64,000 nt of DNA, taken from the NCBI RefSeq assembly GCF_002967715.1, contig NZ_PUIA01000081.1:245668-309667 (forward strand), read 5' to 3'. The notes beneath the pieces were generated by a model, which worked only from the letters and a program-made list of their open reading frames with translations, was not told the DNA's origin and made no database searches. This document shows positions 61,802 through 64,000 of this stretch, in pieces. Position 1 is the stretch's first letter. Each line of letters starts with the position of its first letter. Source of the stretch: Blastopirellula marina (GTDB lineage Bacteria > Planctomycetota > Planctomycetia > Pirellulales > Pirellulaceae). Position numbers and translations under genes: made by a program.

Positions 61802-62800
61802 ATGTTCGGAGTATTGAAACCTGACCGAAGCCTACTTCCTCCAGAAGCCCGGCATCGGCACGCTTCTGCCTATTGCGGGCTTTGCGGTTTAATTGGGAGC
61901 CAATACGGCTTCACATCGCGGACGATGGTCGTTCATGATATATCCACACTTTGGTGGTTCTTGGATAACCGCCTACAGGACGAAGAAGGACGGCTACCAG
62001 TAGTCAATTGTTTGAGAGGCGGGACTCGTCGACTTCGGAACCATGGGGTGACCGAGTTACAACAATTACTGGCTGGAATCAGCATTTTCACGCTAAGCAC
62101 GAAGGTAAAGGATGACCTGAATGACCAACCCTCGTGGAAGACTAAGGCAATTGATGCCTACTATGGCAACAGTTTCCAGTGTGCCCGTCATAGACTGATC
62201 GACATTGGATTGGATGTGGGCCAACTGGAGGAGATCATTCAACAGCAGCAATCCATTGAGAAGCAGGCTGTCACCGACCTTGATATCGCTTCAGAGTTGA
62301 CTGGCAAGGCGTACTGCCAGGTGGCTGGAGAAATTGCAGCGAGAAGCGACTCTTCTTTCACCAAGAGCCAAGCAGAAAATCTCGGAGAAGTCCTTGGCCG
62401 TGTGGTTTATATCGTTGACGCAGTTCGAGACTTTAAGAAGGATCAAGGACGCCAGTATAACCCTCTCTGTCTGCGCGACGAATCTTCCAACTCTAACGAG
62501 ATTCCCTATGAAATACGAAAAGAGGCACTTCATTTCATAGGAAACCAATTGAACCGAGGGCGCGAGATCGTCCACGAGGCTTCTGAGAGTTTGGCGTCCG
62601 CATGGTATTCCCTGGAACGCAGCCTATTCGCTTCCGTTGGAGTAAACGACCACGAAAGCGTAATTTTATATTCAGCATGCTGTGTCCCATGTGGGAATGC
62701 CTTCGTTGTGATCGATGAAAAGGCGATCTCTGGCTGTGCGATGACGCTTTGTTGCTGTTACGGAGTTTCTTTTTGCGGTTGCACAAATTGGTGCTGCTAA
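61802..62800 (+). CDS. DUF5685-like Cys-rich protein
   Basis: A 332-aa protein opening MFGVLKPDRSLL and HASAYCGLCGLIG, which matches the DUF5685 family start (MFGY-P..., YYCGLC). The central part is helical with LNDQPSWKTKAIDAYYG and LGRVVYIVDAVRDFKKDQG, the latter an aspartate-rich segment reminiscent of prenyltransferase-like helices. The C-terminal 45 residues are strikingly Cys-rich (ACCVPCG, LCCCYG, CGCTNWCC), perhaps a metal site or lipid-anchored tail. ATG 61802 follows GAGGAA by six bases. Function unknown. Confidence 0.7.
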   Translation: MFGVLKPDRSLLPPEARHRHASAYCGLCGLIGSQYGFTSRTMVVHDISTLWWFLDNRLQDEEGRLPVVNCLRGGTRRLRNHGVTELQQLLAGISIFTLSTKVKDDLNDQPSWKTKAIDAYYGNSFQCARHRLIDIGLDVGQLEEIIQQQQSIEKQAVTDLDIASELTGKAYCQVAGEIAARSDSSFTKSQAENLGEVLGRVVYIVDAVRDFKKDQGRQYNPLCLRDESSNSNEIPYEIRKEALHFIGNQLNRGREIVHEASESLASAWYSLERSLFASVGVNDHESVILYSACCVPCGNAFVVIDEKAISGCAMTLCCCYGVSFCGCTNWCC

Positions 62801-62842
62801 ATGTCGTAAATCTTTTCGCCGGATAGCTAAAAAGAAATAGAG

Positions 62843-62870
62843 GAAGGGCCGCCCCATTGGGCGGCCCTTC
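62843..62870 (-). terminator. Strong hairpin after the 42-aa gene
   Basis: A perfect 12-bp stem (62843-62854 with 62859-62870, loop of four) is followed on the minus strand, after seven bases, by TTTCTTTTT. It probably ends the small gene at 62895-63023 and may also serve the convergent DUF5685-like gene. Confidence 0.65.
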
Positions 62871-62894
62871 TGGATTAGGGAGTTGACTGGACCT

Positions 62895-63023
62895 CTACCG
62901 TCGCGAGGAACGTCCACGTCGACGACCGGCGCTGAATCCCTTTCTACTTCCCAATTGCTTTCCGGTTCTGTAGCACGCCCAGGCGACGACGGCCCAGAAT
63001 GCAGCCTGCACGATGGTCTCCAT
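62895..63023 (-). CDS. Small single-helix membrane protein (42 aa)
   Basis: A short frame with a strong Shine-Dalgarno sequence (GGGAGG, five bases before ATG 63023). The product is METIVQAAFWAVVAWACYRT followed by a Lys/Arg-rich tail (about residues 23-42), so one short membrane helix with a cytoplasmic basic tail is likely. A terminator-type hairpin lies just downstream. The good start signals and helix support a real gene; function unknown. Confidence 0.5.
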   Translation of the reverse strand: METIVQAAFWAVVAWACYRTGKQLGSRKGFSAGRRRGRSSRR

Positions 63024-63213
63024 AGATCCTCCCAATTCTCGAAGTAACAAACACTACCTGTCCGAGCGTCGAAAATTCACACAACGAGGATGATATCGGT
63101 GCTGACGCCGCCCCCGCTGCTGACCACCTCGGATCAAACGCAGATCGACTTTATCCGCTGCATTCCGAGGTTGCTTTGTTCGCGACGAGAGTGCTGTTTC
63201 CGAAGCGTGGGAG

Positions 63214-63429
63214 TTAGGCTGCTTTCGGTTCATAAGACTCGCTCCCCGAAGACTCCCGTGCTCTCAAAAATTCGACTTCGTCCCAGTCGATGACGTTCGG
63301 GCCGTAACAGACTTCGTCGTCCGAGTCGATTGAAGGTTCTTCTACGAGCGAAAATCCGAGTTGACGGATCGTAGAAACACTCTCGCCAGTTGCCTCGGCA
63401 ACGGCTCGATAAAAATCTGAAGCTTGCAT
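63214..63429 (-). CDS. Small protein of unknown function (71 aa)
   Basis: A 71-aa acidic protein starting MQASDFYRAVAEATGESVST, which reads like a short helix-turn-helix-type segment, followed by IRQLGFSLVEEP and the stretch GPNVIDWDEVEFLRA. AAAGGAG lies upstream of the ATG. It belongs to a run of small minus-strand genes with the 82-aa protein upstream. I do not recognise a named family. Confidence 0.65.
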   Translation of the reverse strand: MQASDFYRAVAEATGESVSTIRQLGFSLVEEPSIDSDDEVCYGPNVIDWDEVEFLRARESSGSESYEPKAA

Positions 63430-63463
63430 GGATTTATTTCTCCTTTGGTCAAGAAACAGAAAC

Positions 63464-63495
63464 AGCCCTTGCCGGATCGCAATCCAGCAAGGGCT
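63464..63495 (-). terminator. Hairpin between two small genes
   Basis: A 14-bp stem with a G-T pair and a four-base loop (63464-63477 with 63482-63495). On the minus strand it is followed by GTTTCTGTTTC, a weak T-tract; on the plus strand by TTTT. It lies between the stop of the 82-aa gene and the start of the 71-aa gene. Confidence 0.55.
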
Positions 63496-63523
63496 TTTGA
63501 AGGTTTGTGATAAAAAGGGTGAG

Positions 63524-63772
63524 TTAGTCGTTGCTTGAAGAGAGCCAATGCTCTTCCAACCAACGGACCTCAGCGGTCAGCGCGGCACTACGACTACCGA
63601 AAGGTCCGAGTTGTGGACCGCCGACGGGCGAAAGATCCGCGAACCACTGACCATCGTCGTTCGGCTCGACATGGGAGCCACGCGAGATCGACAGTTTTCC
63701 GAACGTTCGGAGGTCAAGCGTCTCGTCATAGAGACAGCGAATTGTCCCGGTGGATGAGATGACAAGTTGCAT
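63524..63772 (-). CDS. Conserved-looking small protein (82 aa)
   Basis: An 82-aa protein MQLVISSTGTIRCLYDETLD continuing with SISRGSHVEPNDDGQWFADL and ending EVRWLEEHWLSSSND. The pattern (a beta-rich start, SHVEPD..G.W.ADLSP, GGP.LGPF and a C-terminal WLE..WL) is one I associate with a widespread small protein of unknown function found in accessory gene clusters; this recollection is not checked. ATG 63772 with GTGAGGTG upstream is preferred over the GTG at 63784. Confidence 0.68.
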   Translation of the reverse strand: MQLVISSTGTIRCLYDETLDLRTFGKLSISRGSHVEPNDDGQWFADLSPVGGPQLGPFGSRSAALTAEVRWLEEHWLSSSND

Positions 63773-63780
63773 CCGGCACC

Positions 63781-64000
63781 TCACTTTGGGGAGCGGATAA
63801 TCCGCCGACGTGGCCGATCAACCAATAATTCGTCCAACGTGGCCTGAACGCTAGATAGTTCGCGATTGAACGTCTGTCGTACCTGAGCGTCGTCTCGTAG
63901 CGTCTGAGGCTGCACGCCCTGAACAATGTTCTGGCACTGCGAAACGAGCTCGTCGAGTTGGTCATTCGACCGAACATTCAAGGAACGAAATCGTTCAAAG
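63781..64000 (-). CDS. Unknown protein, C-terminal part (runs off the window)
   Basis: The frame is open to the window edge; only the last 72 residues are visible. They are helical and polar (SLNVRSNDQLDELVSQCQNI, ELSSVQATLDELLVDRP) and end in a basic tail RRRIIRSPK. A TTG at 63981 could be an internal start, but the frame continues upstream as FERFRS. Its stop lies nine bases before the start of the 82-aa gene, suggesting one transcript. Family unknown. Confidence 0.5.
   Translation of the reverse strand, partial: FERFRSLNVRSNDQLDELVSQCQNIVQGVQPQTLRDDAQVRQTFNRELSSVQATLDELLVDRPRRRIIRSPK

Overview
The window looks like the chromosome of a planctomycete, most likely a member of the Pirellulales (Blastopirellula/Bremerella/Rhodopirellula type). 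The signs are three DUF1559 pseudopilin-like genes (prepilin N-terminus, C-terminal H-x9-DG motif), two modules pairing a planctomycete-type ECF sigma factor with a Ser/Thr kinase-TPR protein, DUF3500 and HupE-like genes, and a Tat-exported Gfo/Idh oxidoreductase. This assignment rests on gene content only; no database search was possible.

Layout. 1-4.1 kb: the start of a pyruvate carboxylase gene, then phoB, phoU and phoR (transcribed phoR-phoU-phoB), with TTAACA-type Pho-box repeats between phoR and phoU. 4.3-13.5 kb: housekeeping and accessory genes (Gfo/Idh oxidoreductase, ApbE, an OGFr-domain protein, an FeS-type photolyase, a lipoprotein, DUF1559, PAS-AraC, M28 peptidase). 13.7-16.9 kb: tRNA-Ser(GCT) with a tyrosine recombinase, an AlpA-like HTH protein and an unrecognised 382-aa gene, the signature of an element inserted at a tRNA 3' end.

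17.2-24.3 kb: a complete type II-C CRISPR-Cas locus. It has 37 intact 36-bp repeats plus one degenerate terminal repeat, 37 spacers, cas2, cas1, cas9 (about 1050 aa, RuvC and HNH residues present), and a divergently transcribed tracrRNA with its own promoter, anti-repeat and terminator. The tracrRNA -35 box overlaps the cas9 Shine-Dalgarno sequence on the opposite strand. Each repeat ends in a -10-like TACACT preceded by a -35-like TTGGAG, and the degenerate first repeat has kept only that 3' end. This suggests crRNA transcription from promoters inside the repeats, as known for Neisseria-type II-C systems.

24.7-31.9 kb: two consecutive ATPase-permease ABC modules (MacB/LolCDE-like) in one translationally coupled run. 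32.8-48.7 kb: DUF1559, kinase/sigma module 1, an RND efflux pump with divergent outer-membrane factor, a TolB-like beta-propeller protein, and kinase/sigma module 2. 48.8-60.9 kb: an exported O-methyltransferase, an APC permease, DUF1559, a PepSY protein, a His-rich EF-hand protein, a pentapeptide-repeat protein, two DUF3500/HupE-like pairs (the second HupE-like protein reduced to its lumenal domain) and a dienelactone hydrolase. 61.4-64 kb: a small XRE regulator, a Cys-rich DUF5685-like protein and a run of small minus-strand genes that leaves the window.

The CRISPR locus is the main feature of interest. Its machinery is a known type; what may be new is how the tracrRNA promoter, cas9 translation start, repeat-internal promoters and array polarity fit together.
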